Source: Segatella copri
GTDB taxonomy: Bacteria; Bacteroidota; Bacteroidia; Bacteroidales; Bacteroidaceae
Assembly: GCF_026015295.1 (NCBI RefSeq)
Contig: NZ_JAPDUW010000001.1
Location: 3,185,501-3,249,500 of the forward strand
DNA length: 64,000 bases
Reading direction: 5' to 3'
Numbering within the stretch: the stretch's first letter is position 1; each line of letters opens with the position of its first letter. Shown here piece after piece: positions 8,081 to 18,336 of the stretch. The notes under the pieces were generated by a model, which was not told the origin of the DNA, did not search any database, and saw nothing but the letters and a program-made list of their open reading frames with translations. A program made the position numbers and the translations under genes.

Positions 8081-10924
8081 ATGAGCATCAGATTAAATAA
8101 AGCACTACGTGAATTAAATATAGGACTTCAGACGGCAGTTGAATTCCTAGAGAAAAGAAAAGACCTGGGAGATGTCAAGGCAGAACCGAGCTTCAAACTC
8201 ACCGACCAGCAATACAAGGCATTGAATGATGCCTTCAGTCAGGACAGAGAGGTTCGTGATCAGGCTGAGAAACTCTTTACCAAAAAAGCAAAAGATAAGA
8301 AGCGTGCGCCAGAGCAGAAGGACAATCGCGCTGAAAGCTTGTTGGAGTCTAATGGACAGCAGCAGTATAAGCCGCTGGGAAAGATTGACTTGGACAATAT
8401 CGGTAAGAAGCCTGCTGCAGAGTCTGTTGCGGAAAAGCCTGAGACTGCTGCCGTCAGTCCTGAGCAGAAGAAAGACGCTCCTAAGGCTGAGCAAAAGAAG
8501 GAACAGAAGCCACAACAGGCTTCTCAGCATAAACAGCAAATGAAACAGGAAAATCATCAGAAATCACAGCAGTCAAACGCTCAGATGAATAAGCAGAATG
8601 CTCCTCAGGGAAAGAAAGAGCATCATCATGCTAAGAATGAAACTGCACAGCATTCTGCTGGCGCAGCAGACAACAGCGTGTTTACTCTCAAGAGTGAGAA
8701 GAAGTTTACTGCTAATGAGCCTAAGGTGTTGGGCAAGATAGATTTGTCTTCTCTCAACCAGAGCACTCGTCCTAAGAAGAAAACCAAGGAGGAGCGCCGC
8801 AAGGAACGTGAGGAGAAAATGGCTCAACAGCACAATGAGCGCAAAAAGCGTGTTCGTATCAACAAAGAACGTGTTGACATCAATGCCGAAGCTAAGAATA
8901 ATGGCGGAGGTAATGGCAACAACGGCGGTAATAACAAGAAGAACAAAAACCGCAACAGAAATAATAACAATAATAATCGCGGCAATAACAACAACCGTGG
9001 CAACCAGCGTCAGATCGAGGTTGATGACGAGGCTGTAGCACGCCAGGTTAAGGAGACTCTTGCACGTTTGACCAGCAAAAGTCAGAACAAGAAGGGTGCT
9101 AAGTACCGTAAGGAGAAGCGTGAGGCTGTTCAGGAGAAGTTGCAGGATCAGGCTCGTCAGGAGCAGAAGGAAAGCAAGACCCTGAAACTTACTGAGTTCG
9201 TTACCGTTAGCGAGTTGGCTACGATGATGGATATCAGCGTTACTCAGGTTATCTCTACGCTGATGGGTGTAGGTATCATGGTATCTATCAACCAGCGCCT
9301 GGATGCAGAGACCATCAACATGGTGGCTGAGGAGTTCGGTTTCAAGACCGAATACGTGAGTGCCGAGGTTCAGGAGGCCGTGAGCGAGGAAGTGGATGAT
9401 GAGAACGACTTGGTTCCACGTGCTCCAATCGTAACCGTCATGGGTCACGTAGACCACGGTAAGACCTCTTTGCTCGACTATATCCGCAATACCAATGTGA
9501 TTGCCGGTGAGGCGGGTGGTATTACCCAGCATATCGGTGCCTATAGTGTGACCCTGAAAAGCGGTCGCAAGGTAACCTTCCTTGATACTCCAGGTCACGA
9601 GGCGTTTACCGCCATGCGTGCCCGTGGTGCCCAGGCTACCGATATCGCCATCATCATCATCGCAGCCGATGACTCTGTGATGCCTACTACCAAGGAGGCT
9701 ATCGCTCATGCGCAGGCTGCCGGTGTACCAATGGTATTCGCTATCAACAAGATTGATAAGCCAGGTGCTAACCCAGACCGTATCCGTGAGGACTTGGCTA
9801 ACATGAACCTGCTCGTTGAGGAGTGGGGTGGTAAGTATCAGTGCCAGGAAATCAGTGCCAAGAAGGGTATCGGTGTTCACGATCTGCTCGACAAGGTGCT
9901 CCTCGAGGCTGACATGCTCGACTTGAAGGCTAACCCTAACCGTCGTGCTACAGGTACCATCATCGAGTCTTCTCTCGACAAGGGTCGTGGATATGTTTCT
10001 ACCGTATTGGTTGCCAACGGTACTTTGAAGGTAGGCGACATCGTACTCGCCGGTACTTCTTGGGGTCGTGTCAAGGCGATGTTCAATGAGCGTAATGCCA
10101 ACATCAAGTCAGCAGCTCCTGCTGAGCCAGCTATCATCCTCGGTTTGAATGGTGCGCCTACTGCAGGTGACCAGTTCCACGTAATCGAGACAGAGCAGGA
10201 GGCTCGCGAAATCGCCAACAAGCGTGAGCAGCTGCAGCGTGAGCAGGGCTTGCGTACTCAGAAGCGCTTGACTCTGGGTGATATCTCTCACCGTATCGCA
10301 CGTGGTGAGTTCCATGAGTTGAACGTCATCGTGAAGGGTGATACCGATGGTTCTGTTGAGGCTTTGAGCGACTCATTCATCAAGCTTTCTACCGAGAAGG
10401 TTCAGGTGAACGTGGTGAACAAGGCTGTGGGTCAGATTTCTGAGAACGACGTGATGCTGGCATCTGCTTCAGATGCAGTCATCGTTGGTTTCCAGGTTCG
10501 TCCATCTGCCGATGCTCGTAAGGCTGCCGACCGTGAGGGTGTTGAAATCAACACATACTCTATCATCTACGATGCTATCGATGATATCAAGAGTGCGATG
10601 GTTGGTATGCTCGACAAGGTGAAGAAGGAAATCGTTACCGGTCAGGTTGAGGTTAAGCAGACCTTCAAGATTTCTAAGGTGGGTACTATTGCCGGTGGTC
10701 TCGTTACCGAGGGTAAGGTACACGCTAAGGATAAGGCTCGCGTCATCCGTGACGGTATCGTGATACGTACTGCTGAAATCGGTGCCTTGAAGCGTTACAA
10801 GGACGATGTTAAGGAGGTGGTTACCGGTATGGAATGCGGTTTGAGCCTCGTCAACTACAACGATATCCAGGAGGGCGACGTTATCGAGACCTTCACTGAG
10901 ATCGAGGTAGAGCAGAAATTGTAA
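8081..10924 (+). CDS. infB: translation initiation factor IF-2
   Basis: IF-2 is the GTPase that brings initiator tRNA to the 30S subunit. The 947-residue protein begins with an IF2 N-terminal helix motif (~1-55), then a long low-complexity Lys/Gln/Asn-rich linker including a poly-Asn stretch near residues 285-310. A second N-domain ([14 protein letters not shown]) precedes the G domain, whose [10 protein letters not shown]-loop starts near residue 456, with DTPGHEAF and NKIDKPG following. Domains II-IV make up the C-terminal part. It starts 61 bp after nusA and closes the operon. Confidence 0.97.
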   Translation: MSIRLNKALRELNIGLQTAVEFLEKRKDLGDVKAEPSFKLTDQQYKALNDAFSQDREVRDQAEKLFTKKAKDKKRAPEQKDNRAESLLESNGQQQYKPLGKIDLDNIGKKPAAESVAEKPETAAVSPEQKKDAPKAEQKKEQKPQQASQHKQQMKQENHQKSQQSNAQMNKQNAPQGKKEHHHAKNETAQHSAGAADNSVFTLKSEKKFTANEPKVLGKIDLSSLNQSTRPKKKTKEERRKEREEKMAQQHNERKKRVRINKERVDINAEAKNNGGGNGNNGGNNKKNKNRNRNNNNNNRGNNNNRGNQRQIEVDDEAVARQVKETLARLTSKSQNKKGAKYRKEKREAVQEKLQDQARQEQKESKTLKLTEFVTVSELATMMDISVTQVISTLMGVGIMVSINQRLDAETINMVAEEFGFKTEYVSAEVQEAVSEEVDDENDLVPRAPIVTVMGHVDHGKTSLLDYIRNTNVIAGEAGGITQHIGAYSVTLKSGRKVTFLDTPGHEAFTAMRARGAQATDIAIIIIAADDSVMPTTKEAIAHAQAAGVPMVFAINKIDKPGANPDRIREDLANMNLLVEEWGGKYQCQEISAKKGIGVHDLLDKVLLEADMLDLKANPNRRATGTIIESSLDKGRGYVSTVLVANGTLKVGDIVLAGTSWGRVKAMFNERNANIKSAAPAEPAIILGLNGAPTAGDQFHVIETEQEAREIANKREQLQREQGLRTQKRLTLGDISHRIARGEFHELNVIVKGDTDGSVEALSDSFIKLSTEKVQVNVVNKAVGQISENDVMLASASDAVIVGFQVRPSADARKAADREGVEINTYSIIYDAIDDIKSAMVGMLDKVKKEIVTGQVEVKQTFKISKVGTIAGGLVTEGKVHAKDKARVIRDGIVIRTAEIGALKRYKDDVKEVVTGMECGLSLVNYNDIQEGDVIETFTEIEVEQKL

Positions 10925-10949
10925 TATAGCATATATTATATATAATAAG

Positions 10950-10984
10950 GTAGGGATGAGTCCTCAGCGGCTTATCCCTATTTA
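10950..10984 (+). terminator. hairpin between infB and sufB
   Basis: TAGGGAT pairs with ATCCCTA around a loop of about 15 nt, followed by a short T stretch. It may end the infB transcript, or it may be a leader structure of the suf operon. Confidence 0.45.
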
Positions 10985-11017
10985 GGGTTAAAATAACGAA
11001 AGGTTATTCTAAATAAA

Positions 11018-12469
11018 ATGGCAGAGAAAGAACAAGAAAAGAATCAGTTTGTCAAGCAGGTGGCTGAGCAGAAGTATGAATTCGGCTTTACCACCGATGT
11101 ACATACTGAAATCATAGAAAAGGGTCTCAACGAGGATGTTGTGCGCCTGATCTCGCAGAAGAAGGGAGAGCCAGACTGGATGCTCGAATTTCGTCTGAAA
11201 GCCTACAATTACTGGAAGACGCTCAAGGAGCCAAAGTGGGGACACGTTCACGTGCCACCTATTGACTACCAGGAGATTTCATACTATGCCGATCCTTTGG
11301 CAAAGAAGCCGAAGAATAAGGAGATTGATCCTGAGCTGGAGAAGACATTCGATAAACTTGGTATTCCTCTGGAGGAGCGTCTGGCTTTGAGCGGTACCGC
11401 CGTAGATGCCATCATGGACTCTGTGTCGGTGAAGACTACCTTCAAGGAGAAACTCCGTGAGAAGGGCGTCATCTTCTGCAGTATTGGTGAGGCTGTGAAG
11501 GAGCATCCTGATTTGGTAAGAGAGTATCTGGGAACCGTAGTTCCTTATCGTGATAACTTTTATGCAGCTTTGAACAGTTGTGTTTTCAGTGATGGCTCAT
11601 TCGTTTATATTCCTAAGGGCGTCCGCTGTCCGATGGAGTTGAGCAGTTACTTCCGCATCAATGCCCGTAACACCGGTCAGTTTGAGCGTACATTGATTAT
11701 CGCTGATGATGATGCTTACGTTTCTTACCTGGAGGGATGTACAGCGCCAATGCGTGATGAGAACCAGCTCCATGCGGCTATCGTAGAGATTATCGTCAAG
11801 GATAATGCTGAGGTGAAATACTCTACCGTTCAGAACTGGTATCCTGGTGATGAGCATGGTAAGGGTGGTGTGCTGAACCTGGTAACCAAGCGAGGCGACT
11901 TGCGCGGTGTGAACTCTAAGTTGAGCTGGACTCAGGTAGAGACGGGTTCTGCGATTACCTGGAAGTATCCTTCCTGTATCTTGCGTGGCGACAACTCCGT
12001 GGCTGAGTTCTATAGCGTAGCTGTTACCAACAACTATCAGGAGGCTGATACGGGTACCAAGATGATTCACATGGGTAAGAACACCAAGAGTACCATCATC
12101 TCTAAAGGTATCTCGGCAGGTCATAGCCAGAACTCCTATCGTGGTCTGGTTCGTGCCACATCCAATGCCGACAATGCACGCAACTACAGTTCCTGCGACT
12201 CTTTGTTGCTGGGCAGCGATTGTGGAGCGCATACCTTCCCATATATGGATGCCCATAACGACACAGCCGTGTTCGAACATGAGGCAACCACCTCGAAGAT
12301 TTCAGAAGACCAGCTCTTCTATTGCAATCAGCGAGGCATTCCTACCGAGGAGGCTGTCGGCTTGATCGTAAACGGTTATGCCAAGGATGTGCTCAACAAG
12401 TTGCCTATGGAGTTTGCCGTTGAGGCACAGAAACTCCTGAGTGTTTCACTCGAAGGAACTGTAGGATAA
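11018..12469 (+). CDS. sufB: Fe-S cluster assembly scaffold SufB
   Basis: SufB is the main scaffold of the SufBC2D complex on which iron-sulfur clusters are built in the cytoplasm. The 483-residue length and sequence are typical, with [37 protein letters not shown] and [20 protein letters not shown], the last holding the Cys close to the SufB-SufD interface. It is the first gene of a suf gene set. Unusually, a small unrelated gene lies between it and sufC. Confidence 0.97.
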   Translation: MAEKEQEKNQFVKQVAEQKYEFGFTTDVHTEIIEKGLNEDVVRLISQKKGEPDWMLEFRLKAYNYWKTLKEPKWGHVHVPPIDYQEISYYADPLAKKPKNKEIDPELEKTFDKLGIPLEERLALSGTAVDAIMDSVSVKTTFKEKLREKGVIFCSIGEAVKEHPDLVREYLGTVVPYRDNFYAALNSCVFSDGSFVYIPKGVRCPMELSSYFRINARNTGQFERTLIIADDDAYVSYLEGCTAPMRDENQLHAAIVEIIVKDNAEVKYSTVQNWYPGDEHGKGGVLNLVTKRGDLRGVNSKLSWTQVETGSAITWKYPSCILRGDNSVAEFYSVAVTNNYQEADTGTKMIHMGKNTKSTIISKGISAGHSQNSYRGLVRATSNADNARNYSSCDSLLLGSDCGAHTFPYMDAHNDTAVFEHEATTSKISEDQLFYCNQRGIPTEEAVGLIVNGYAKDVLNKLPMEFAVEAQKLLSVSLEGTVG

Positions 12470-12495
12470 AAAATGAATAGAAAGTGAGGCTTGTG

Positions 12496-12876
12496 ATGAA
12501 AAAGTGTATCTTGTTATTGCTGTTGGCAGTGCATTTGAATGCTTTTGGTCAGATTCTTTCCAAGATAAGACCTGTAAATTTGACTGCTCAACAAGATTCG
12601 ATTGTAAGAGGTTTTGCTTCTCAGTATAGGCCGATATATACTGTTGATGGGCATTTTTATGGCTATTTTAAGTTGGATGCTTCTGCTCCATCTTCAACGG
12701 CTTCTATCATGCTGCAAAATAACAGTGTTTCAGCTTTCTCACATGATATTATACTCTCTGGTGAATGTAGCTTCGTGGTGTTAGACCCTCCTCCTTTGTT
12801 TGAACAATGGGGGTGGACTAAGCCACCTACATTGTTAGAATCAGTATGTGATTTATTAATTGACACAATTTTATAA
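12496..12876 (+). CDS. small secreted protein of unknown function inside the suf operon
   Basis: The 126-residue product begins MKKCILLLLLAVHLNAFGQ, a good signal peptide, so it is probably exported. I prefer the ATG at 12496 over the GTG at 12484 because it starts the signal peptide directly. The mature part is short, with a Pro-rich stretch DPPPLFEQWGWTKPP. I do not recognise a family. It begins 26 bp after sufB, ends 5 bp before sufC, is on the same strand, and has an unbroken frame, so it is probably co-transcribed. An exported protein has no known part in cytoplasmic Fe-S assembly. Base composition is more AT-rich than the flanking suf genes, suggesting insertion. Confidence 0.6.
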   Translation: MKKCILLLLLAVHLNAFGQILSKIRPVNLTAQQDSIVRGFASQYRPIYTVDGHFYGYFKLDASAPSSTASIMLQNNSVSAFSHDIILSGECSFVVLDPPPLFEQWGWTKPPTLLESVCDLLIDTIL

Positions 12877-12881
12877 CAATT

Positions 12882-13637
12882 ATGTTAGAGGTAAAGAATC
12901 TGCATGCTACTATTGCAGGCAAAGAAATATTGAAAGGTATCAACCTGACTATCAACGATGGTGAGATACATGCAATCATGGGACCTAACGGTTCCGGTAA
13001 GTCAACCTTGAGCGCTGTGCTCACGGGTAACCCTCTCTATACCGTAACCGAGGGTGAGGCTATCTTCAACGGCAAGAACCTCCTGGATATGAAGCCAGAG
13101 GACCGTGCCCGTGAAGGCTTGTTCCTCTCTTTCCAGTATCCAGTAGAAATTCCTGGTGTATCCATGACCAACTTCATGCGTGCGGCTATCAATGCCAAGC
13201 GTGAGTATCAGGGTTTGGAGCCATTGAACACCAGTGAATTCATGAAGCTGATGCGTGAGAAGCGCGAGTTGGTGGAATTGGACAGCAAGTTGGCTCGCCG
13301 TTCTGTAAACGAAGGTTTCTCGGGTGGTGAGAAGAAGCGCAACGAGATTTTCCAGATGGCTATGCTGGAGCCAAAGCTTTCTATTCTCGATGAAACCGAC
13401 TCTGGTCTCGATGTGGATGCGATGCGTATCGTGGCTGACGGTGTGAACAAGATGCATACCGACAAGACATCTGCCATCGTCATCACTCACTACGAGCGTC
13501 TGCTCGATATGATTAAGCCAAGTGTGGTTCACGTACTCTATAAGGGTAGAATCGTGAAGACTGCCGGTCCTGAACTTGCCAAGGAGATTGAGGCTCGTGG
13601 CTATGACTGGATCAAGGCAGAAGTAGATGAGAAATAA
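12882..13637 (+). CDS. sufC: Fe-S cluster assembly ATPase SufC
   Basis: SufC is the ABC-type ATPase of the SufBC2D scaffold. The 251-residue protein has Walker A GPNGSGKSTL (residues ~34-43), a Q-loop in SFQYPVEIPG, the ABC signature FSGGEKKRNEI, a Walker B region SILDETDSGLDVDAMR and a switch His in VITHYERLL. The length is standard. It precedes sufD by 8 bp. Confidence 0.98.
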   Translation: MLEVKNLHATIAGKEILKGINLTINDGEIHAIMGPNGSGKSTLSAVLTGNPLYTVTEGEAIFNGKNLLDMKPEDRAREGLFLSFQYPVEIPGVSMTNFMRAAINAKREYQGLEPLNTSEFMKLMREKRELVELDSKLARRSVNEGFSGGEKKRNEIFQMAMLEPKLSILDETDSGLDVDAMRIVADGVNKMHTDKTSAIVITHYERLLDMIKPSVVHVLYKGRIVKTAGPELAKEIEARGYDWIKAEVDEK

Positions 13638-13645
13638 TAGGGAGG

Positions 13646-14995
13646 ATGGCTATGCATTCAGAAAAACAATATTTAGACTTGTATCAGTCTTCTTCGAGAA
13701 TAATCAAGAAGAACAGTGCTGAGGTGCTCAATGCGGTGCGCGATGCTGCGTTTGAGAACTTCCGTCGCTTGGGCTTCCCTTCCCGAAAGGTAGAAAGATA
13801 CAAGTACACAGATATGAGCGCCATCTTCGAGCCAGACTATGGCTTGAACTTGAACCGTCTGGAAATTCCGGTAGATCCATACGAAGCTTTCCGCTGCGAT
13901 GTGCCTAATCTGAGCACTTCGCTCTACTTCGTTGTAAACGATGCTTTTTATAACAAAGCATTGCCTAAAGTAGAGCTTCCGGAGGGCGTAATTGTGGACT
14001 CTTTGAACAAGATTGCTGCAGAAAACCCTGAATTCATCGGGAAATACTATGCTAAGATTGCCAAAACCGACGAAGATGGCATCACCGCATTGAATACATT
14101 CCTGGCACAGGATGGCTTGCTGATTTATGTTCCAAAGAATGTAAAGGTAGAGCGAACTATTCAGGTCATCAATATTCTCCGTTCGGATGTAGATTTGATG
14201 GTAAACCGCCGTGTTCTCATCGTCATGGAACAGGGTGCTGAGGCTAAGTTCCTCTTCTGCGACCATGCAGCCGATGACAAGAACTTCCTCGCAACCCAGG
14301 TTATCGAGGCATTCGTAGGCGAGAATGCCAGTCTCGACCTCTATTGTCTGGAGGAGACTCATTACAAGAACCGCCGTGTCAGCAACGTTTATATCGAGCA
14401 GCAGGCTAACAGCCGCGTGAACCATAACGTCATCACGCTTCATAACGGTATTACCCGCAACCGCCTCGACCTCGTATTCAAGGGCGAGGGAGCTGAGTGC
14501 TTCTGCAATGGTTGTGTGATTGCCGACAAGAACCAGGTGGTTGATAACAATACGCTTATCGATCATCAGGTGGGTCATTGTACCAGTAACGAGCTTTATA
14601 AGTATGTGCTCGATGGTGAGGCACGTGGTGCTTTTGCCGGCAGAGTGCTGGTTCGTCATGGTGCCCAGAAGACTATTTCTCAGGAAACTAACCAGAACCT
14701 CTGTGCTACGAAGACAGCCCGTATGTTCACCCAGCCGATGCTGGAGATCTATGCTGACGATGTGAAGTGTGCACACGGTAGTACTGTAGGTCAGCTCAAC
14801 GATGCGGCATTGTTCTATATGCAGCAGCGTGGTGTGAGCCGCGAGGAGGCTAAGTTGCTCCTTCAGTTTGCGTTTATCAACGAAGTCATCGACAAGATGG
14901 AGCTGGAGCCATTGCGCGATCGCCTGCATCATCTCGTAGAGAAGCGATTCCGTGGTGAACTCAATAAGTGCGAGGGTTGCAAACTTTGCAAGTAG
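13646..14995 (+). CDS. sufD: Fe-S cluster assembly protein SufD
   Basis: SufD is the SufB paralogue that pairs with it in the scaffold complex. The 449-residue protein shows the right-handed beta-helix core region with HNVITLHNGITRNRLDL, GVQ-like turns and AHGSTVGQLNDAALFYMQQR. The C-terminus ends in CEGCKLCK, a small Cys cluster that is common in Bacteroidota SufD. The start may be 13646 or the ATG two codons later. Confidence 0.96.
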   Translation: MAMHSEKQYLDLYQSSSRIIKKNSAEVLNAVRDAAFENFRRLGFPSRKVERYKYTDMSAIFEPDYGLNLNRLEIPVDPYEAFRCDVPNLSTSLYFVVNDAFYNKALPKVELPEGVIVDSLNKIAAENPEFIGKYYAKIAKTDEDGITALNTFLAQDGLLIYVPKNVKVERTIQVINILRSDVDLMVNRRVLIVMEQGAEAKFLFCDHAADDKNFLATQVIEAFVGENASLDLYCLEETHYKNRRVSNVYIEQQANSRVNHNVITLHNGITRNRLDLVFKGEGAECFCNGCVIADKNQVVDNNTLIDHQVGHCTSNELYKYVLDGEARGAFAGRVLVRHGAQKTISQETNQNLCATKTARMFTQPMLEIYADDVKCAHGSTVGQLNDAALFYMQQRGVSREEAKLLLQFAFINEVIDKMELEPLRDRLHHLVEKRFRGELNKCEGCKLCK

Positions 14996-15031
14996 ATAAT
15001 ATCCTTTTAAAGGAGTAAAGTTCTTAAAACT

Positions 15032-16246
15032 ATGTATGATATCAATCAAGTAAGAGCAGATTTCCCGATTTTATCGAGAAAGGTCTATGATAAGCCATTG
15101 GTGTATCTGGATAATGCGGCAACCACGCAGAAGCCATTGTGCGTGCTCGATGCCATGCGCGACGAGTATCTCAATGTGAATGCCAATGTGCATCGTGGCG
15201 TTCACTATCTCTCTCAGCAGGCTACCGACCTTCATGAGGCTGCCCGCGAAACCGTGCGCAAGTTTATCAATGCGCCGAAGGTTGAGGAAGTCATCTTTAC
15301 CCGCGGTACTACCGAGAGTCTGAATCTCGTGGTTTCATCGTTCTGCGATGCCTTTATGAGCGAGGGCGACGAGGTGATTATCTCTACCATGGAGCATCAC
15401 TCCAATATCGTGCCTTGGCAGTTGCAGGCTGCCAAGAAGGGAATTGCCATCCGCGTCATCCCTATCAACGATAAAGGTGAGATTAACCTCGATGAATTCG
15501 CCAATTTATTTACCGAACGCACCAAAATCGTGAGCATTGCCCAGGTGAGCAACGTGCTCGGTACGGTGAATCCGGTAAAAGAGATGATTAAGATAGCTCA
15601 CGAGCACGATGTACCTGTCATGGTGGATGGCGCTCAGAGTACTCCTCACTTCGCTGTGGATGTACAGGATATGGATTGCGATTTCTTCGCTTTCAGCGGA
15701 CATAAGATTTATGGTCCTACCGGTATCGGTGTGCTTTACGGCAAGGAAGAATGGCTCGACAAGTTGCCTCCTTATCAGGGAGGTGGTGAAATGATTGAGA
15801 GCGTAAGTTTCGAGAAGACTACTTTCGAGAAGTTGCCATTCAAGTTCGAGGCTGGTACTCCTGATTATGTAGCTACCCACGGTCTGGCAAAGGCCATCGA
15901 TTATGTCTCTGCGCTTGGTATGGATAACATCGCCAAGCATGAGCAGGAATTGACCCGTTACTGCATGGAGCAGATGCGAACCATCGATGGAATCAGACTT
16001 TTTGGTGAACAGGAGGGCAAAGATGCCGTTGTCAGCTTCTTGGTTGGTGATATTCATCACATGGATATGGGCACCTTGCTCGACCGCCTGGGCATCGCTG
16101 TACGTACCGGTCATCATTGCGCTCAGCCTTTGATGGACCGCTATGGTATTCTAGGTACCGTTCGTGCCAGCTTTGCCCTATATAATACAAAGGAAGAAAT
16201 AGATGCGCTTGTAGCGGGCGTAAAACGCGTGGCTATGATGTTCTAA
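15032..16246 (+). CDS. sufS: cysteine desulfurase SufS
   Basis: SufS is a PLP enzyme that takes sulfur from cysteine for cluster assembly. The 404-residue protein contains YLDNAATTQKP, EHHSNIVPWQ, the PLP-lysine motif FSGHKIYGPTG (Lys near residue 227) and the catalytic Cys loop RTGHHCAQPLM near 364. The match to group II desulfurases is clear. It ends the suf gene set; no sufE gene lies in the window. Confidence 0.97.
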   Translation: MYDINQVRADFPILSRKVYDKPLVYLDNAATTQKPLCVLDAMRDEYLNVNANVHRGVHYLSQQATDLHEAARETVRKFINAPKVEEVIFTRGTTESLNLVVSSFCDAFMSEGDEVIISTMEHHSNIVPWQLQAAKKGIAIRVIPINDKGEINLDEFANLFTERTKIVSIAQVSNVLGTVNPVKEMIKIAHEHDVPVMVDGAQSTPHFAVDVQDMDCDFFAFSGHKIYGPTGIGVLYGKEEWLDKLPPYQGGGEMIESVSFEKTTFEKLPFKFEAGTPDYVATHGLAKAIDYVSALGMDNIAKHEQELTRYCMEQMRTIDGIRLFGEQEGKDAVVSFLVGDIHHMDMGTLLDRLGIAVRTGHHCAQPLMDRYGILGTVRASFALYNTKEEIDALVAGVKRVAMMF

Positions 16247-16294
16247 AGATAAAGACTTTGTAGCCGCATACAGCGCACGTAAAAGCCTTATTTA

Positions 16295-16385
16295 GCCAAC
16301 TGGCGAGCGAAAGACAACCCACTGGCAAGCAAAGAACAGCCAACTGGCGCTACTGCGGACAGTTGGCTGTTTGCGTTTGGCAGTT
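16295..16385. repeat. three 22-bp tandem units plus an inverted arm after sufS
   Basis: Units start at 16295, 16317 and 16339, each with a C(A)ACTGGC core, exactly 22 bp apart. A reverse-complement arm AGTTGGCT follows at 16361. AGCCAACTG (16338-16346) and CAGTTGGCT (16360-16368) form a perfect 9-bp stem, which could act as the terminator of the suf transcript. Confidence 0.7.
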
Positions 16386-16486
16386 ATCAGAAAGTTGAGG
16401 TTGGAATGCCCAAATACTCTTCACTCTTCACCCTTTTGCCGTAACGTATTGTTATACTGATACTTACGCGCTGAAGAGACGTTCTG

Positions 16487-16565
16487 ACTCTTCACCCACT
16501 CTTCACCCTCTCTTCACCGCCTGGTGCTATGAGGGTGAAGAGTAGGTGAAGAGTGGGTGAAGAGT
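16487..16565. repeat. large near-perfect inverted repeat made of GGTGAAGAG units
   Basis: A 32-nt left arm (16487-16518) and a 32-nt right arm (16534-16565) pair at 30 of 32 positions around a 15-nt loop. Each arm is itself three tandem copies of GGTGAAGAG or its complement. A further copy sits just after the right arm and another at 16631, close to the rnhB start. The stretch 16247-16669 otherwise has no gene. Confidence 0.8.
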
Positions 16566-16669
16566 TGGTGAAGAGTTAAAATGCTCTTATCCTTGTAACT
16601 ACCTTATAATTAGGTGGTTATAAAATAGAGGTGAAGAGTGAAGAGATAAACGTAAAATTCATCATAATT

Positions 16670-17278
16670 ATGTTAGAAAGTCATTATTATAAGGATATGG
16701 TAGAGGCTGGCTGCGATGAGGCTGGCAGAGGATGTCTGGCAGGCAGCGTATATGCAGCAGCCGTTATCCTTCCGCCCGGTTATCAGAATGCCGAATTGAA
16801 CGACAGTAAGAAGCTCACAGATAAGAAGCGCAAGGCGCTCCGCGAGCAGATAGAGCGAGATGCTGTAGCTTGGGCTGTGGGCATTGTTACTCCCGAAGAA
16901 ATCGATAAAATCAATATCCTCAACGCCAGTTTTCTGGCTATGCACCGTGCCCTGGACCAGCTCAAGGTTCGTCCGGAGGCAGTTATCGTGGATGGTAACC
17001 GCTTCAAACCCTACAAGGATTTGCCTTATACAACCATCGTAAAGGGTGACGGCAAGTATCTGTCTATTGCAGCTGCCAGCATCCTTGCCAAGACCTATCG
17101 TGATGATTACATGGATGCACTGGCAGAAGAATATCCGCAGTACGACTGGAAAGCCAACAAGGGTTATCCTACCAAGAAGCATCGTGCTGCCATCAGGGAA
17201 TTTGGAGTCACTCCATATCATCGCATGAGTTACAATCTTTTGGGCTCCGGTGAACTGTCCATCGATTTTGAGGAATAA
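16670..17278 (+). CDS. rnhB: ribonuclease HII
   Basis: RNase HII removes ribonucleotides from DNA and RNA-DNA hybrids. The 202-residue protein has the family signature [20 protein letters not shown], with the metal-binding Asp-Glu pair, then VIVDGNRF and [10 protein letters not shown] chose the ATG at 16670; an upstream in-frame GTG at 16631 falls inside a GGTGAAGAG repeat and adds residues not typical of the family. Confidence 0.95.
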   Translation: MLESHYYKDMVEAGCDEAGRGCLAGSVYAAAVILPPGYQNAELNDSKKLTDKKRKALREQIERDAVAWAVGIVTPEEIDKINILNASFLAMHRALDQLKVRPEAVIVDGNRFKPYKDLPYTTIVKGDGKYLSIAAASILAKTYRDDYMDALAEEYPQYDWKANKGYPTKKHRAAIREFGVTPYHRMSYNLLGSGELSIDFEE

Positions 17279-17280
17279 TA

Positions 17281-17445
17281 TACTGTCGCCATGAAGCATT
17301 TGAGGTGGGATATTTTATAGGAGGATATGCGGGCAGTGGCTTTGCTTCTGTTCCTTTATCTATATGTGGTGGTATTGCTGTTGAGTATTTAGGAGGCGGG
17401 TTTGGTTCACTTATGGGAGGACTGATTTATGATGCATTGTATTAA
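17281..17445 (+). pseudogene. glycine-zipper-like C-terminal gene remnant
   Basis: An open frame without an ATG runs to a TAA at 17443. It would read ...FIGGYAGSGFASVPLS, then ICGGIAVEYLGGGFGSLM and GGLIYDALY. The Gly-x-x-x-Gly pattern resembles the C-terminal glycine-zipper segments of secreted or polymorphic toxin-type proteins. The 5' part of any such gene is missing, so I read it as a leftover. It overlaps the start of the next gene. Confidence 0.4.
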
Positions 17446-17998
17446 AAACGTCAATATAAAAATGAAATTGTTTGAGAATAGAATATTATATTCTTTCTAC
17501 TGTTTTGAGCATTGGATTGATGGCTCGTTTCATATGTTGTTTCGTGGTGTCAAGGTTTGGTCGATGAAAAAAATGTATAATTTAAATCCATTTGGTTATA
17601 TAAAAAAACGAAACAAATCTTTGGACGAATATATCAATAATGTTTATTTGGCTGCTAATGAGGCTGCTGGAAATTTAGATTATGGTTTGAGAATATCACA
17701 TGCTCAGGGCTTCTTGGGCGTACTGTTGGGACCATATATGATGCTAGCAGTTTCTCTTGTTAAATATTTTGGTCCAGTCAATATACCAAATACAAGTTTT
17801 AAGGTGTTTGTTTTGGTATGTTTGGGCGTGTCATATCTGATAGCTTATTTGTCAGCTTTCAAGGATGATGTGTATAAAGCATATTTCAAGAAGTTTAAAA
17901 AGGAAAAGAATGATTTGAAATGGCACGTCCTAACGTTTTTTGTGTGTCTTGGTTCCTTATACTCGGTTTATTTGTCTATTGTGTATTGGAATAAATAG
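17429..17998 (+). CDS. small membrane protein of unknown function
   Basis: 189 residues from the ATG at 17429; an internal ATG at 17564 (MKKMYNLNPFGY) is also plausible and would give 144 residues. Two to three hydrophobic segments are visible, at ~92-112 (LGVLLGPYMMLAVSLV), ~125-145 and near the C-terminus (VLTFFVCLGSLYSVYLSIVY). I do not recognise the family. It is AT-rich compared with rnhB and opens a run of four small genes in the same direction that look like immunity or effector-accessory proteins. Confidence 0.6.
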   Translation: MMHCIKNVNIKMKLFENRILYSFYCFEHWIDGSFHMLFRGVKVWSMKKMYNLNPFGYIKKRNKSLDEYINNVYLAANEAAGNLDYGLRISHAQGFLGVLLGPYMMLAVSLVKYFGPVNIPNTSFKVFVLVCLGVSYLIAYLSAFKDDVYKAYFKKFKKEKNDLKWHVLTFFVCLGSLYSVYLSIVYWNK

Positions 17999-18034
17999 AA
18001 TGGTTTTATAGTGTTTGGCTTGGGAAAAGATGAT

Positions 18035-18334
18035 ATGACTAAAAAAAGAATTCAAAATAGAATAGGGGATATCTATTACGTGACATTGGAAGATGGTGCA
18101 AGAATCTATCTTCAGTATGTAGCAATAGATACGGAACAATTGTATTCGCCAGGCAATACGAATCATCTAACAGTGTCACACAAGTGGTATGTGTGGACTA
18201 TTAATCAGAAATATATACATATAGGTGATCTAGTGGGAGAATATAAATCGTATAGTATGGGATTTGTTTATCCTCCTTACGCTGTTTATCAGAAGATAAT
18301 AACAGGGAAGTACCCTTTTCACGAATTGAAATAA
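18035..18334 (+). CDS. small protein resembling Imm26-type immunity proteins
   Basis: A 99-residue cytosolic-looking protein. The motif RIGDIYYVTLEDGARIYLQY near the N-terminus, followed by a QLYS segment, recalls the GDI...L..G..Y.QY pattern of polymorphic-toxin immunity proteins of the Imm26 group; this is a pattern-based guess. I chose the ATG at 18035; a GTG at 18011 would add eight residues. It ends 2 bp before the next gene, so it is probably in one operon. Confidence 0.5.
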   Translation: MTKKRIQNRIGDIYYVTLEDGARIYLQYVAIDTEQLYSPGNTNHLTVSHKWYVWTINQKYIHIGDLVGEYKSYSMGFVYPPYAVYQKIITGKYPFHELK

Positions 18335-18336
18335 AA

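Noticed and set aside
8573..9880. 435-codon open frame antisense to infB
   Set aside because: Lies fully across the IF-2 G domain on the other strand, with low-complexity hydrophobic sequence that mirrors the Asn/Lys-rich linker.
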